Shown here one piece after another: positions 14,201-29,039 of a DNA stretch of 64,000 bases. The notes under the pieces were generated by a model. That model was not told the origin of the DNA. It saw only the letters and a list, made by a program, of their open reading frames with translations, and made no database searches. Origin of the DNA: Protonemura montana (Eukaryota > Arthropoda > Insecta > Plecoptera > Nemouridae); the NCBI GenBank assembly GCA_947568835.1, contig OX387605.1, positions 9,552,418 through 9,616,417 of the forward strand, in the 5' to 3' direction. The position numbers and the translations under genes are program-made. How positions within the stretch are numbered: the first letter of the stretch is position 1; every line of letters starts with the position of its first letter.

Positions 14201-17200
14201 GTGATGCGTCTTGCCCGCGCAGACCTGTCGATCTACAATTCGTTTTGGTATGCTTTCAATTCGTTTCATTCAAAACACCGAACATTGAAATTAGTGGCAT
14301 GCTAAAAATAATTTAGAGTTCATTAAACCATCATTACTCATTAGTTTGTAACGTTTCACACAAGCTCGAAACTCGCTTGCATTTAAATGCAATCACATGC
14401 AGTTTGGAAACGAGATTCCAATTAACCCATCCAATTTTGTTATCCTCATTAGTCATTCTATAAAATGTAGACTACGGTAAATGCCTCTATTTAAACAGAA
14501 GATGTAAGCAGTGTAGACTGAAGCGTGAGTTTGCTCTTGTACGATATTTATAACAGCTTCAATTATTAAATGTGCACGAAGATGTGTTTCTCTGAATGCT
14601 TTTGTGAAATGCCATTCAAGTCTAAGGGAATATCCTTCAGAATCAACAGCAATGATACTTTTTCATTAACTTGAACTTGTCATTCACATTCAGTAGGTAG
14701 CGTTATTATTTTTCCAGCATTCTCATATACATGAACGCTACAGGGGAAATATGGAAGCTCATGGTTTTCAACACGACTACACTTTTTGACTGTGAAAACC
14801 GAGAATATTTAATCAGACTACGAAAATTCAAAAGCAATACTGGATTTATAAAAGCATATGTCTGACGCAGTCCCGTCTTCCCACGTGCGACAGTGAACGA
14901 TACGATTAATATGATACCAAGGGTATACCAGAGTCATCCCGCAAAGAATTGATTCAAATGAGTAGGTATATTTTATGATAAAAGTAGGTCCACTGATTCT
15001 AAGGTGTCTTTCTTTTGTCTTTACCCGGGGTATTGTGTTTCAAAGGTTGCGAATCACCAAGTCGAACGCATTGCAGACGAAGGAGGAGGCAGCTGAAAGG
15101 CCACAGCACAGGAAAACTTCCTTTAACACTCATTTTACAGGTTTTAGTCGTGACCTATGAAGAGGGGTCACCTTCGGGTCAAATCGTGGTCCAATGTTTT
15201 GTTCTTTCATCGACCTAACCTAACTATGAATGAATATTACTCCACACGCTGGATAGTAAAAGTTTTCAATTGTTTTATATGTCGACACGATTAACGGAAT
15301 TCAGCGTAAGATCTTAGGTACTAAACGTTATATTTTCCCAGATAGAATACAGCCAAAATTGTACACACAAAAGTCACTGGCAAGATTCAGTAAATGTCGA
15401 ATTCTGCAAGCATAGAGGAAAATTAAACGAAGCGCCCTGTGAACGAAAGAACAAACTAGGAAACGAACTAGGAAAATTGCTCCATGCTTATTATCTAAAA
15501 CTATTTAAAAGTGGTATTAAAGTACCCAACAAGGCACACACACCTCCCCATTCCCGAGAGGTTGCAAACCACGTAGTCATCAAGTTATAATTAGCTGCAA
15601 ATCCCCGTATGTGCCTTAAGCATTCCCGTCCTCACATTCAGAACGTCCCCCCAACCCTTGAAATGTCGCTAAGCACGTTTATAACGCAGCACGCATCGAG
15701 CGCCGATCCCGCGACAACGCATTGTTGACAATCTGCTGAAAGCTGGAAGCTGAAGATTGTGTTAGTTGCTCTCTCCAGCCACCTTTATGTACTTTAGCAA
15801 GTTCTCAGCGTACACTAAGAGTGCAATGTGCATGTCAGCCACCCCAAACCAATAGTCTTTTGTCTCAACGGTTGATATGACAGCGTGCATGATGATGATG
15901 AACAAAGCAAATGTAATGCTTAGTGAATGAGAGAAGCAACGGCCGTGACGTGTAGACTGTGGAGTCGGCATCGGTGTCCGTGGGAGACTTCGAGGGAAGA
16001 CCGAGTTGCACACCTTTACGCATTCGGCTACGTGATTCACACTAGACTGCCACTTACCTCGGCATTACCAACACCAACAACACAGGTAGACGGGATAGTT
16101 TGGCCTACCGCAACCACTGAAGCTTACCCATAATGGACTCTGGGAAATTCATTTGGATCTCGAACGGATCTCTTGCAGCTTTTATTCGCTTTGTAAAGAA
16201 TTTGTTTTGGGTTATGTTACTACTCGTTGGAACGAAATTGAATCGATATTTACTGATTTTTTGTTTAAAAAAATAACCACATTCTACTCTCGGTATGGTG
16301 TCTTTGAAAGCAGCTTTGAAGTTAATAGAAATATTACTTTACATGCTTAAAACTAACGTGGCACCTCCACTACAAACTGGAGAAATATCACAGCAAGTCT
16401 TGATCGCCAACCGCAAGGTAATCTCGGCTGAACTTTACAATAGAAGGGGGAGTGCTAGTATTATTCAACCCAGGTCCTGTGTTCTAGCAGGTAAGCATTG
16501 TCTCGATCGATGGCACGAAAATGGGAATGATGACAGCGTTCCACTGCGCGGGTACGCACTTTACCGTCACTAACTACATCCGTACTTCCTTTGGACAAAC
16601 TTGGTATTTTATGTTAATCAATCAGTCGTGTGAATTTTTCCTCGGACGATGGGATACAATTGTAAATGTAATGCATGCCGTTTGATGGAAGGGAGTGAAA
16701 GAGCACTCGCATTTATACACTGGATGCAAATCCGAGCGTCGATAATCGTTTGAATGGTATTGATATGTGTACCTCCATTTCCCAACAAAAGCATGAGGCA
16801 TATTATAAAACTAAGTCTGCACGGTCAGTGTAATGACTTGGATGCATACGTTTGATTTTTTTTGTGATATTAAAAAAACCTGCGCATGCGCCAACAAAAA
16901 CAAACGGACATAAAAGTTATTTCAGCTAGGGTTGGATGACAATATCACATTGGATATACTGCTAAGGTATATCAAACAGAAATGACAATAGCACCATGTT
17001 GGCGTTGTACAAATCATTGCTACAAATCCTCCTAGTCTTGATTTCCATTTGAAGTTTTGTGTTATCACAAGAGAATATACGGTTCCCGTACACGCGTGAC
17101 GATGCGCACAAAGGAAATGAAAAATATCGATGCGATCGTGCAATGAATTTGAATCCATCGATGTTGAACTTGAAGCATTAGAGACAATATACTTTCGTTT

Positions 17201-19099
17201 TTCTTCTACGATTTTGTGAGCATTAGAACGAGCAACTTGTTTTTCTCTACTCGCTGCGAGCTCTGACTGCGAGCAACGTAACGTAGCCCGAACGGACGAG
17301 GATATACGGATGGGGCAGAAAAAAAGCAGTGATGTGGCCAATTTTCTCCTTGGCTAGTCAAGCCGTCAAGCGTTACGCGGCCGGTTATTTGAATATATAT
17401 TCGGTTCGGAATCAGAGCTACTGGCAGCAGTTTACTTAATCTGTTGGATTACAATCTGACATAAAGTGACGGAGAAAATCAAATTGATTTTTGAAAACAT
17501 TTGCTACTTGATAATTAAAAGTCAAATAAGTAAGCATGTGTTTATTTATAAATGTGTGTGTAGGTATTTTAATATTGCACTGTCATTTTGAGTGTTTTTA
17601 CGTTAAAATGTACAGAGTAAGTTTTTTTATAAATCAATTAACGAACGGATCATCAGATCGGCTCCGATCAGAAAAATGTTCTGAATAGACGAGCACGTGA
17701 TTTTTAGCAAAATACTTTCAGATGTTCAGTTGTTGCTTGAAATTTAAATTGGATTTGTCTAAATCGTCTTGTCATTGATGACTCTTACCACACTGCCTAA
17801 TTGATACAACTTATACTTCTTTTTACATTACTCGGGATGACATAAGCGATGCTTCGATTGTTTTCTTCGATATTATACACAACTCATGAAATTGATTATA
17901 AGGATTATCTAGGCGCTTTAATTGAAAGGTAATCCAGTGTAACCAACGATTCAATGTTGCGATGTAACTTTTTGTTAGCTTCTACGAATCAGGCAAAGCG
18001 AAGAAAAGAAATGTTTCTGCAGAGTAATTTAGCTAATACCAAATCAATCAATTATTTGCATGTTTCGTTGGTAATTGCAATCGACAATCACGCTTGGTGG
18101 AGGTCGTCTCATGGAAATTTAATCGTGTTTTGGTTTCAATGAGTCTCTGTGCCTGTGCCACCACAGACTCCAAGCGATTTTCTCAGAGACTACAACAATA
18201 ATGAATACAATTCGACAGCGTCCTTGATCAAGCTAAACAACCGAACATTGTCCTATAAATCTCACGTCCACATGAGATTGCAACCTTTACTGTATTGACG
18301 CGAAGTATTGGCAGATTGCTGCGCTCAGGATATACCTTAGCTACCTCTCCAGTGAGAAGAACGCGAAGACCTTCGCATTTAAACTTATTGGTAGCAGATT
18401 CAAATGACAGTACAATTCGTAACTACGGCTGTAAATCTTCACCAAGATATATTTCCTCAAGAATCAGTCAAGTCAAGCACTAGAAGATGTTGTTAATTTA
18501 ATGACATCATAGAATAATATGCCGTGACAATAGTTCATAGGATTATAACTATCGCCACTTAGGTTGAAACCAGACATACCTTTTTTTTGTAACCTCCGTA
18601 CTTAATAATGCATACCTACTGGGCAATGCCAAATAGGGAGTACTCTGCCATTGTAATTACGTTTCCGATATCCCCATTCGATACCTGAATGAGCTGACAC
18701 CCACCAGGCGGTCGGGGCTTGTACCTAGATGAAGCCTGCACGTGACGCTTATTGTTTTGAAGAATCGAGAGTCGTCCAGCTTTGTTGTTGCAACGAAACT
18801 CACCACTCTTTCCGAGGTTCGAAATTGTCCAATAAAGTCAACGCCATGTTAGCGTGCCGTATATTTTGACAAAGTGATGGATGAACTGTAAATTAGAGAA
18901 ACTCGCTGGCTGGGGCAAACTAAACCAAGGTGGATAGTTCTGGCTTGAAAATATATTGTAAAACGAATAGGCTCACCTGTCAGTACCTTTTATAGGGCCC
19001 CATAAAGTCATGTCTACCCCGACTACACCTTAATGTCTTCTTTTCAATTACGATGGCGTACAAATACAATGCTGAAATTGTAGACCGTTCAATCTCTCT

Positions 19100-19115
19100 C
19101 CCCCCCCCCCCCCCC
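19100..19115. repeat. Poly-C tract, 16 bases
   Basis: Uninterrupted C run preceded by CTCTCT. Confidence 0.9.
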
Positions 19116-22100
19116 ACACCGTACCTTGCTGAATGTATGATTCCGTTGCTTTTTGTAGCACAGGTAATCTTGTCTATCGGACGGATTTACTGTGGATATA
19201 TTTACAACCCCACACCACCCTAAACACTTTCATTGAAGTGACTGTGAACTGTAAAATTCCTCAACTCAAAATCCGCTAAAATGTGATGTTTTGACTCTTG
19301 CCACTTGGATCGTTCGCGCGATATTGAAAGTAATACTGCAACGTACTGCATATGAGACACGTTTATCATAAACGAAATGGTCCGCTCATACAAATAGAAC
19401 GCAGAAGCAAGTGAATACACTTCTTTCAACTCGATTAATTATTTCGATTTCGGCCAGCGATCTGAGTCCGTGACAAGTGATAGAGGTTGCGGACCCCGTA
19501 GGTTGTTGCAGTGCGGAAAGATCTAGAGAGAAAAGTGGTTCTGTCGTTGACAGGATCGAAGTTGGAATTGTTACTACGGTACAGGTGGACCGGAATGTCT
19601 GGCTGGTAGTCGATACCACATTCTGTGATAGCGTACACGTGCCATTCTTTGCGCTCGCATCTCGCGCCCGCGCGCTGTAGACGTGAGCGTTGGCCAACGC
19701 AGGGGAATGTCCACCCTATTGGTCCAGCGCGTGGTCTGCCCAAAACACTGCCCGGCGATCGTTGTTTTCTCTTTTCGAGCAGGACAATGAATCGCTGAGT
19801 TTGTACGGAAACGCAACACGTGTTTTATAAATTGTCTGTTGGCAGATAGATAATATAAAAAAAAAAACAGCTTTTAGAGGAAAACATGTTGTTAACGAAA
19901 ATGAAAATTTAATATGAAATCCACTGTAAAAACAACGAAAATTTTGCAACGATTGTTTACAAAACTCATCGAATTTTTATTTTGTTTTGTGAGCTCTTTG
20001 CTGATCATTTCCAATTCTTTATATATCTTCTTTCTCTTGTCTTCAGTGAGGCTATTTCAATTTGGACAGAAACTAATAACTCTCTTTCTCTTTCTGATCA
20101 CAGCAGAGCTGCCAAACACAACAGGTCTTCATTTCAAGTTTCTAGATATTAAAAAAAGTGAACTTAATTTGCAAACCAGTGAATTTGGATGCAAACACCT
20201 ACCTATCAGTAGCACCTTGTTCGATCAAAGGGGAGCATCGTAGTAAGAACGTGAACCCATGTAATTATACCAATATACACTCACACACGTCCAGTCCTTT
20301 GTCGAAGCCGTTATGAGTGATCTGATCTCGTCACTTCTCCATCCATCTTGGAGTGGGCGGAAAGGGGAGCCAATCTCGTGGCAATATGTAGGCGACGTTC
20401 TCGCGAGCGGCAATCAATCTAAGGTCCTGCTCGCGTTCGGGGCAACTACTAACGAGTCGACTAGGTGTAGGTAATCGGTGTGGGCCGACCGAGACTAATT
20501 AGCTTTGGACTTGTTAACATGTGATCATCAATATGCCTGTGTGCCGCGAACGCACTGGAAAAACAGATGAAAACGTGTGCTTCGATGGACAGAGCCATCA
20601 GTCTACCATGCGCTAGAAGTGTGTGTGAAATATCGACAACTTGTTCGCGATGGAGAGAACGTTTAAAACTGTATTCAACGAACTCGGAATTGTGTGAAGT
20701 AGTTGAAAAATTTGTAAATGTATAGAGACGTTATAGTATTTAATGAAGTGAGAATTGTTCTATCAAGGTTATGGTTAATAGTTGCTTTTCGTACAGGGAC
20801 AAAGATGGGAATGTAATCTATTTCTCTGTGAATTTTTATTGGTCTATGATACAATAACATGTATTATAGCGAGCATGATGAGACTTGTAACGTGGCATGA
20901 ATGTCCTTATTACTCCCAGATAATTAAAGTCTGTGGTCGATACGCAAATCCATCCTCAAAGCTAATTTTAATATGCACTACTAATGCAAATTGCAAATAG
21001 TAGGTAATAGCATTTATCATTGAGTGCGGTTTCATCTGGTACGCTAACAGGACCTATCAATCGCAACGACCTCTTTTTGAAGCTAGCCATGCCTCGATAA
21101 TATTATGTGTCCCCATTGGCCCGACAAAATAAAAGACTTTGTCGATCTTTTGTGTGATTTGTGATTGGGAAATGTAAATGGCCGAGCCCTGATGCTAAAC
21201 GAAGTCAAATGTCAATGGAGTTTGCCTAAATAAATGCAGCAGCCTGGCTGCATCCTGTTTTTTTTTTAATATTTTCCGAATCAGAAGCAAAGTTTTGCAA
21301 GCATTCAGCAAACACTTCATTTAAACAACAATATGCTCTCGACCTGCAAAGAGTTTTACCAGAGGGCAAAAAAGAGGAGAATCAAGTTTTAGCAATTTTC
21401 TTCCATATGCCCACGGTAATTTTTTTCCGCACAATGATAATTAAAACTGAACCCTTTACCCCCTTTCAGCTCCCGTCCCGATGGCTAATTAGCGACATGA
21501 TTTTAACAGTTTTTTGTTAGGTTTTATGCCTTGCTTTACAAGAGTACTTTTGTGCTCCTAAACAAGTATATGCAAGTAGATATAAGTAATTACCAGTTTA
21601 TCGAGCGATTATAAAGCAATATACAAAGGCGCAATGCACGCTTGATTGCTGATTTTCGTGGTTTATGTATTTCGAAAATAACGAAACGGTTTCTGACATG
21701 TAAATCACGGGTATTGGGAAATACTTTTTTTTCAGATATCTCACCTGGGCATAAAGACTTAGTACGCTCTTGATAACGTGCAGTTTCAACTCAATTAAGT
21801 TCTAGTTATTTGATACTGGCTGTTTGATTGAAGCGTAATTGTTGAGCAACAATTGCTTAAACACATGCCTCTTTACAGTTATTATTAATTTAGAACTGAT
21901 TTATAACAGCTGGCACATTCTTCGCGGTTACTATTTGACCAGTGAAAGTGTTACCCGCTAAAGAATGGACTTACGAAGTGGGCAAAAACATAGATTTTAG
22001 GCCCTTATGAGCGCATTAACGCAGGCTACCAAAAAGATAATTAGAGGGTTGGACGTGCAAGCAAGAGAAAGTGCAATCAAAGCAATTAAATATGGATGGC

Positions 22101-24756
22101 CACCTTACCTTTGTCTAATCTGTTTTAAAAAGGTAAAGAATGATTTAGCTATTCGTTACAGTGCTGGCTATTTGCGATTATGTTTGGTAATAACTAGAGT
22201 GGAGCAGTAATGGACTAAATTAAGATTTAGTCACACCGATAGAGTATTATAAAATGTGCCGATTTCTGACCACAGCTGCGTTACGGTATATTTTCTTATG
22301 CAACTTGCGAGCGTTGCTTTGTTTTCCAGTTCAATGCAAATACTTCTGGCCAAGTATAACAGTTTCTCAAATATTCCTCAGAGTCAACATTAGGCCTGCC
22401 TTGTACCTTTATTCCTGTTTATTCACACCAAGACTTGAACTCCTATGAAAGTTAACGAAGACCATGAAAGTAATTTTAATTGTCTGGGAACAATTACAAT
22501 TTTAGCATAATGACACCCTTAATTCCCATACAATTAATTTTCTCGTTAAAACATTGCTCCAATTAATAGCTTAAAGTAAAGGAAACAAACAATCGATATT
22601 ACAGCGCGACCCAAGCAATGGTGTGTGCTATGTACAAATGTATTATTCATTAATGGGATTATGGTACCCGTAGTCGTGCTTTGGTTTAGAAGTTTGTCAC
22701 AGCAATTAACCCGCGACAGTTTAATCCCTTAACCCTAATCCCTGCGCAGTTTAATTCGCGAGCCGCAATTGCGATGCAAATCTACTGTATTCCAATTTAG
22801 CTTATCTCCGATTCATCTTAAAATAAATAAAACGTTTTCAAGCGAAATAGTAGAACAAGACTTATCACATAGAAATCAAAAAAAGTAGCAGTCTCCCACA
22901 AATTTGAGTAAGATGTACCTACACTTATAATATCAGGTATATAGACAAAGAGAATGTCTGGGTCTGAATGAAATCAGCATTATTATCATGCACTCAATAG
23001 TTTAATTACTTGTGAGAGCAATGCAATGCAAAACTAGTTCTTTTATAAAACGCAAACGAGCCAATGCAATGTTCTGTCTATAATAAACCTTTAATTCATC
23101 TGCTAAATGGCAGACCCTCTCTTGATAACTGCACCATATCATTTGGTTTAATGTGCAACAGACCACATTGCTTGGACTGCAGCCTCAAAGTAGAACAGGC
23201 TATCGTAATTAGCCGAAGAACAAAGCCGAAGAGAGCAATCTGGAACCAGCATTGCTTCATATATTCCATTTTGCAAAAGTAAAGGAAAATCAGAAGTAAA
23301 ATCTGTCATTCACAATATTCTGGTTACCAATAAAATATTGCGTTTGTGCCAAATTCCACCCTGCTCTTAACAAATTGCTTCGGCGAGTGCTCGATTAACA
23401 GATTCCGGGCACGTCTCAAGATGCGCCTGCAATCAGTCCTTGTGATGGCTATCACCAAACAGATGCGCGAAAGAGTGTCCCGATCTCGACCGATCACATG
23501 ATTTCTCGATAGCACATGGTTTGTATTTAGATTAGAAATGGCGCTTGGTTGAGCACCTTGGTCGCGGCGAGTTTCCACCATGGGTTTCAACCCAAGATCA
23601 AGAAAGTATTTGCAAGTCGTGCGGTGAGCAGTTCGCGGGGCGAGCTGTGCCAGACCCTGATGTGTGTGAGCACTTGAACTCTGCAGAGTGGCTATCTGGG
23701 CTTGGCTCGAAAATGTGTTTTCTACGACGACGACAGTCGACGTGACTAGGTTAGGTGATTTTCACACGTCACTGAAGATTCAACACGTGAATCACAATAT
23801 CAATGTCACGGATTTATCCCCTTCACCACCCCTTAATCGTGTCCCCGCACCACGTCTCTCGCAGTTCGTACCGCGGACTATTCAATTCCTTCGCGCGTTC
23901 AAAGTTGTAATAAATCTATTCGTGATGGTTCTCAGAACTGGCTGGATGTGCGGAAGAATGCGTCGTTATATTACAATGGTCAAACGAAGTGATTAAATTC
24001 AGCTCGATATTTTTACATTCGATAATTTTCTACGAAATTTTCGTCAGGTTTGGTCAGGACTGGGTATAGGTTTTACAGCGTATTTTTAATGATCTGCTCG
24101 CGGATTTTCGCCTACACGTGTTTTTTGTTCATTATTTTGAGGTGCCCTGAGCAGCACTAGAATAAGAGATTCACATTACCTTTGCATTTTTATTGCCGAA
24201 TGGTATCGAGTCGATTGGCAGCCAATTTAATTTTCACGTGCACCGAGGTAGTTATAATCCTGGCCCGGTGCCCAGACTCTGAGTAGGAACCCAGAAGAAA
24301 AGCACGAGGAAATTGGGGAACCATGAAACTCATTATGTACCGCTATCATCGTTTTCTTCAACATGGGCTACTGATTTGATACTTTTAGAGTAAAACGAAT
24401 GTAGAATTCCAATCTGTATTAACCACGCTCTTAAAGAGGATTCAAAAATTATTTTCAGAATGGCAATCTTGCAAAATGCTATAGGCCGTAAGCAATGTGA
24501 TTCTTTTAGATCTCCATGGAAGTGGGTCATATCCACCCAATAAGGCAGAAGTTTGAATCTGGTCTGTCATAATAATGCATATTATCATAATTGTCAGTTC
24601 GTCAGAAGCATTTCGCTACGAGAGAGGGACATCGCTTCAAAAGCGGCATCTTTTTGTAATGAACGACTTAATGGCTGTGCGTTGAACTCGAACAAAAGCA
24701 AGTTAGTGACAACGTTCAGGAGTCCCAAGACCGAGCACACGAGCACACTAGTTCAC

Positions 24757-24996
24757 TTTACAGACAAAAATGGAGGATGCTAATAGGAAGAGTCACCGCC
24801 GTTTCGAGTGTTAAGAAATTGCATTTGGTTTATTTCTCGCAGATTACTCGTATTTTGCAATTGGTTTACGCTCAATTAATCTTTATTAATACCAACCCCA
24901 ACGGTTTAATTATGTGTTTCGATATTTTGAGTATAATTATTTAATTGTAGAGATTTGCTAAAAAAAAGGACGACCGCAAGCGCCAACCGGTTGCAA
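24757..24996. mobile_element. Diverged member of the short inverted-repeat family, copy 1
   Basis: Shares GACAAAAATGGAGGA, GAGTCACCGC.GTTTCG, TCGATATTTTGAGT and AAAAAGGACGAC.GCAA.CGCCA with the sequence at 50809-51033, in the same order and spacing. The left block also resembles the arm of the 425-bp element at 34921. There are no clear termini or target duplication here, so the boundaries are approximate. Confidence 0.6.
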
Positions 24997-25865
24997 CTAC
25001 CATTACAGTACGTGTTGCCGACTCGTTTGCTCAGCAGAAATATGAACATTACCACTGGTCCTCTGACTTTACATGTTAATTCAATGGTACTACTTCTAAG
25101 GTACTATTTTTAATAAATGTTCCCTTAAATGCCTGCCAAAACGTGGTTGAATCCTGATAATATTTCATTCTCTCAGAAAGAAATACCTGTAAACATGCGT
25201 GAGTAAAAGATCGTGACTTATTACCGAAATCGGACAGCTTTTATTGTTGTCTCGCTTCTTTCAAAACGATTTAAAAGTGAAACCAATTGCGACGTTGCAG
25301 AAGATTTTCTTGACTAAACTTTACGTATATCGACATGTTACCAATGTACAAATCACATTAGACCGCCGTTGGGTTTGTTGCTTTTGTACCATTCCAATCA
25401 GGATGGCAAGTTAGTGGTTTAGCTATAACCTGTACCATATGTCACTCAAATTCTTACCTGTATTTCCTGGATGAGTTCCTGTTCATCGAGAAGAACCACT
25501 TTCACGTGGTGCGTACGAATACGCGTGCAAAAACAACGCATTGTGTCCATTTAGGTATTACCGCACACAAGTAGAACTGTACCGATTTTTGAGCGATTGA
25601 AGTGCTTGCCACATTTAACACTTTTTCATTCCACTACGATTTCATTAATGTTGTGAACAAAATTTTGAACAATTTCGATGCTGAAAATTCTTCTGCTTGA
25701 ATGGTGTTGAAGCGTCCTTTGAATCTGAAACAAAAATCCAGTTACAATTGTGATCAATTATGTGGATAATTAAAATTAAACTATTTTCATATTCTACGTA
25801 CTGTACTCTGCATTCAAATGTATCTTGCCAAAAAGACTGAGGATACTGATTTAGATCAGATTCTA

Positions 25866-25902
25866 TCACAAGGATCAGGATCAAGAACAGGATCAGGATC
25901 AG
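25866..25902. repeat. (GATCAG)-type short tandem repeat
   Basis: CACAAGGATCAGGATCAAG followed by AACAGGATCAGGATCAG, an imperfect AGGATC repeat. Confidence 0.7.
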
Positions 25903-27385
25903 AACTAGTAGTAATACACATGCAAACGTTCAAATAGTTCTCTATAATCAGAAACGGAGGAACTTTTTGACATCCCCGAGTACGAATTGGGGATTGAGAG
26001 TATTTCTCTGTGCTCGCTTTTAATTGAGCTAGGTCGGCAATGAAAAGCATCGGAATTGAACGTTGCTGCTAAGAATACATGCTTTGCGTTGGTCTAAAAT
26101 TTAATCCAAAAAAGGGGCAGAGAAAAATTGTCATTTATGGCAAAGTATTACTATCAGACTTCTCGCTTTTGTTCACAATTTATTTAAATTTACACAATAG
26201 GTTAAAATTGTACGATAAAATTTACATAAAGCAAGGTTTGTTTATCATAAGTCCGACATAGTAAATAGCATCAATTCGAAGCGGACGCAAAACTTGATAA
26301 ATACTACATTTCATCATTTTACCATCAGAGCGCAAATATGTTTTAAAAATCATGCTGCCTGAAATCATAATGTCGTAATTCAAAACGAATCTCACGTAAT
26401 TCTGCAGCGGAGTTGTTAGCAGCATATTGTTTGCTGTGCTTCCTAATGCATTGTCTCTATACAATCGTGTAAGGAATACGCTTCGGCGTCTCATCGCATA
26501 CATTACGCTGCATCGCTCTTCCCTAGCTTTTTTTCTCGACAGTCAGGCCGTTCGGCTGGCTCCGTGCTTGACGGAATATGAAAACGAAATTGTTTGTCTT
26601 AATGCTTGTTTCAAATATTTATACAGCTCAAAAGATTTCATTACATTAGACGTTCGCATCGCCGGTTTAGTCGTCAGTTTTAAATTTTATTCCAATTATT
26701 TAATTAACCAAAAAGCGTATTTACCAAATGAGAGCAAAAATAAGCAAGGTATAATTATTTTCCAATTAATAAAGAAAGTACACCCGGCAATGAGCTGTAA
26801 ATAAGGCACAGATGTACACCTTCTGTCTAAAGTGTATCTTTTGCTTTTCCTATTTCCCATACGGATAGAAATGGCTAGTCCAACAACCATAGGCAGCGGC
26901 CGTTCCTTTGGCGCAAGTCTTTCAGCAGCTGTTTTGTCGGACGGCGACAAGTGGTCTAATTCCCAGTAAGATATATCCAATAATGGTTTAAATGATTCCA
27001 TCAATTGTTCAACTTCAACATTATTGGTCTATTAAAATGAAGTCGAATCGGGTCGGAATCAAATGATATTATTTTCTGTTAATGCAATTCATGGTCAGGG
27101 ACTTTGACTGGTGTATCACCGTTAGATCACAACAAAAAAGAGCTTCCTCTTAGAGTAGAAGACGACGGCCGGCGCTGCTGACACGGGACTGAGAAACCCG
27201 TTCTAAAACATACCATCTTATTGGCTATTCTTTATTCATAAATCTGAATCAAGCTGTTAAGCACCACGGTTATGTGTGTCCTATTGCAAGTTCATTAACA
27301 CCGCGAGCTTGTTTGGCGAAGGTACTCATATTTTGTGACCAGCAGAGCGTACAAAATCGAGCTGTTTTTACTGAGTGTGGGGTGT

Positions 27386-27405
27386 GGGGGGGGGGGGGGG
27401 GGGGG
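27386..27405. repeat. Poly-G tract, 20 bases
   Basis: Uninterrupted G run preceded by GTGTGGGGTGT. Confidence 0.9.
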
Positions 27406-27513
27406 AAGCAGAGTAAATCCCCCGTCTAATAGCACACCAGTTTTAATACACATTTTTTAAATTTTTATTTACTTTTGAAACACTGAGAGGGTTTATTCCT
27501 AATTAACCTGAGT

Positions 27514-28110
27514 TTGCTCATATTCGCTGCTACGTTGTTTTGGTTGCATGCATTTGCTACCGACGTAATTAGCCATGGTAGGTACTTTGGAAGTTCAGGT
27601 AAACCATCGCTAAACAGAATAGGTACAGCTAATTTGCACTCAACCAATGTCACAGTCACAGTAATGGAATTCAAATTGAATCGAAATTTCCGCGCAACGA
27701 AACAGGTGCGACGATGTGAACTTGGCTCGCTCACTTTGACCGAACACATTGTCATGACGGTGCTAGAAAACCTACAAGTCCTGTTTATTAGAAATAGTTG
27801 TACATATAAATACCAATTGCTGTTCGCATTTTCTGTCTGTGCCGGCATATTTGGTGTTTTTAAAGTTTACTTCAATCAAAATTGTTCGTTTAATATGCCT
27901 GTTTTTTTTTGTTTTTATATTTTTTTTAAAGCCATCTGTATGAATGTGGTTGCAGTAGCTCTAATGGAAAAAAATGGTCTAGATGGCTTTGAAATTGGCG
28001 TTCATAACAAAATAGAGACTCGTTTCAATATTGTCGACAATATGTCAGTTGAACGTAGGCTACATAGGAAACGGAACACAAATGAACGATGCACAAATGA
28101 CTCCGTTTAA
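27514..28110 (+). other. Unassigned 198-codon open frame
   Basis: The longest unexplained frame in the AT-rich first half. It contains two hydrophobic stretches (LLFAFSVCAGIFGVF and VFFCFYIFFKAICMNVVAVAL), but the opposite strand is also open over 27465-27848 and I recognise no family. A frame this long is only mildly unexpected by chance in 64 kb. Confidence 0.12.
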
Positions 28111-29039
28111 CATCATGCAAAGCATGGGGTACATTAGAACGCACTACGCTACGCAAAATTCGAGCATGCCATGTCTGTGTACTAAATTTACCCGAATGAC
28201 GATGATGTTTGCGGTTTCAATTCGAGACAGAAAACCGACTAATTAGAGATCAGAGCTTGAGCAAACTAATGATTGAGTGAAACATAGGACTTTGTTTCCA
28301 ACTCCGGCGATCCGAAATAATGGGGGAAAATGTAGAATTTTGGAATAGGTTAACGAGTAGGAGAACGTTCAGCATTTTCGTGGCGGAATTAGCGTATAAA
28401 GTCGTGTGCAAAGGGTAATGGCACGGATCCTCGTCGCTGGGTAACATTGTTGATTTGTTAAGTAATAAAATGCTAGAGCCTATGAAGGCAAAGTTTTTGA
28501 GCATAAAACCACAGAGATATGTGAAATCGCCAGTCAAATAAAGTCCATCTTCTTCGATCGTCTGTTACGGTATGCAACCCGCTGCACGATCATGTGTACC
28601 TACTCTAGAGTTTAAAATTGAAAAAAGTGATTTTAAGATTACATTTGTGAAGATATTGACTATCTATTGCTTGATATCCGTGTAGTATGTTCATATGACA
28701 GTCGAAAATTGACTTTTTTGTTCATTAACATAAAAAAAATCAAATCAAATTTATAAATTACCTAGATTGTAAAATAACGAAGAACTGCGCCGATTAATCA
28801 TCAACACAGGTGTCTGTTCAACATACCTTATGGTTCCGTAGAAAGTCCGAAGTCTATCTGTTCACACTCGCTTCTCACTGGAGACACATGCCATTTGTCA
28901 CGTTATTTCAATTTATTACACACTCAAAAAAAGAACAACTGACGAGAGTATCAATAAAAACACACAAAAAAAAACTACGGTATTCCAGTCAAAATATCAC
29001 GAGTAAAATTCGCAAAGGGAATTCCTAGACGTAAAGCGA

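Larger units (their letters stand above)
10654..24756. other. Non-coding stretch, no gene recognised
   Basis: Apart from the GC-rich patch at 11040-11260 and the C tract at 19100, I see no supportable gene. The longest open frame is 139 codons (16922-17341 minus), with no family match. The stretch 19386-19820 is more GC-rich and open in several frames of both strands, which argues against coding. Confidence 0.55.

Noticed and set aside
16922..17341. 139-codon minus-strand frame
   Set aside because: No family recognised; composition like surrounding non-coding sequence.
19386..19820. Several overlapping 70-100 codon frames on both strands
   Set aside because: Simultaneous openness in many frames reflects low stop frequency in a GC-richer patch; no domain or splice structure.
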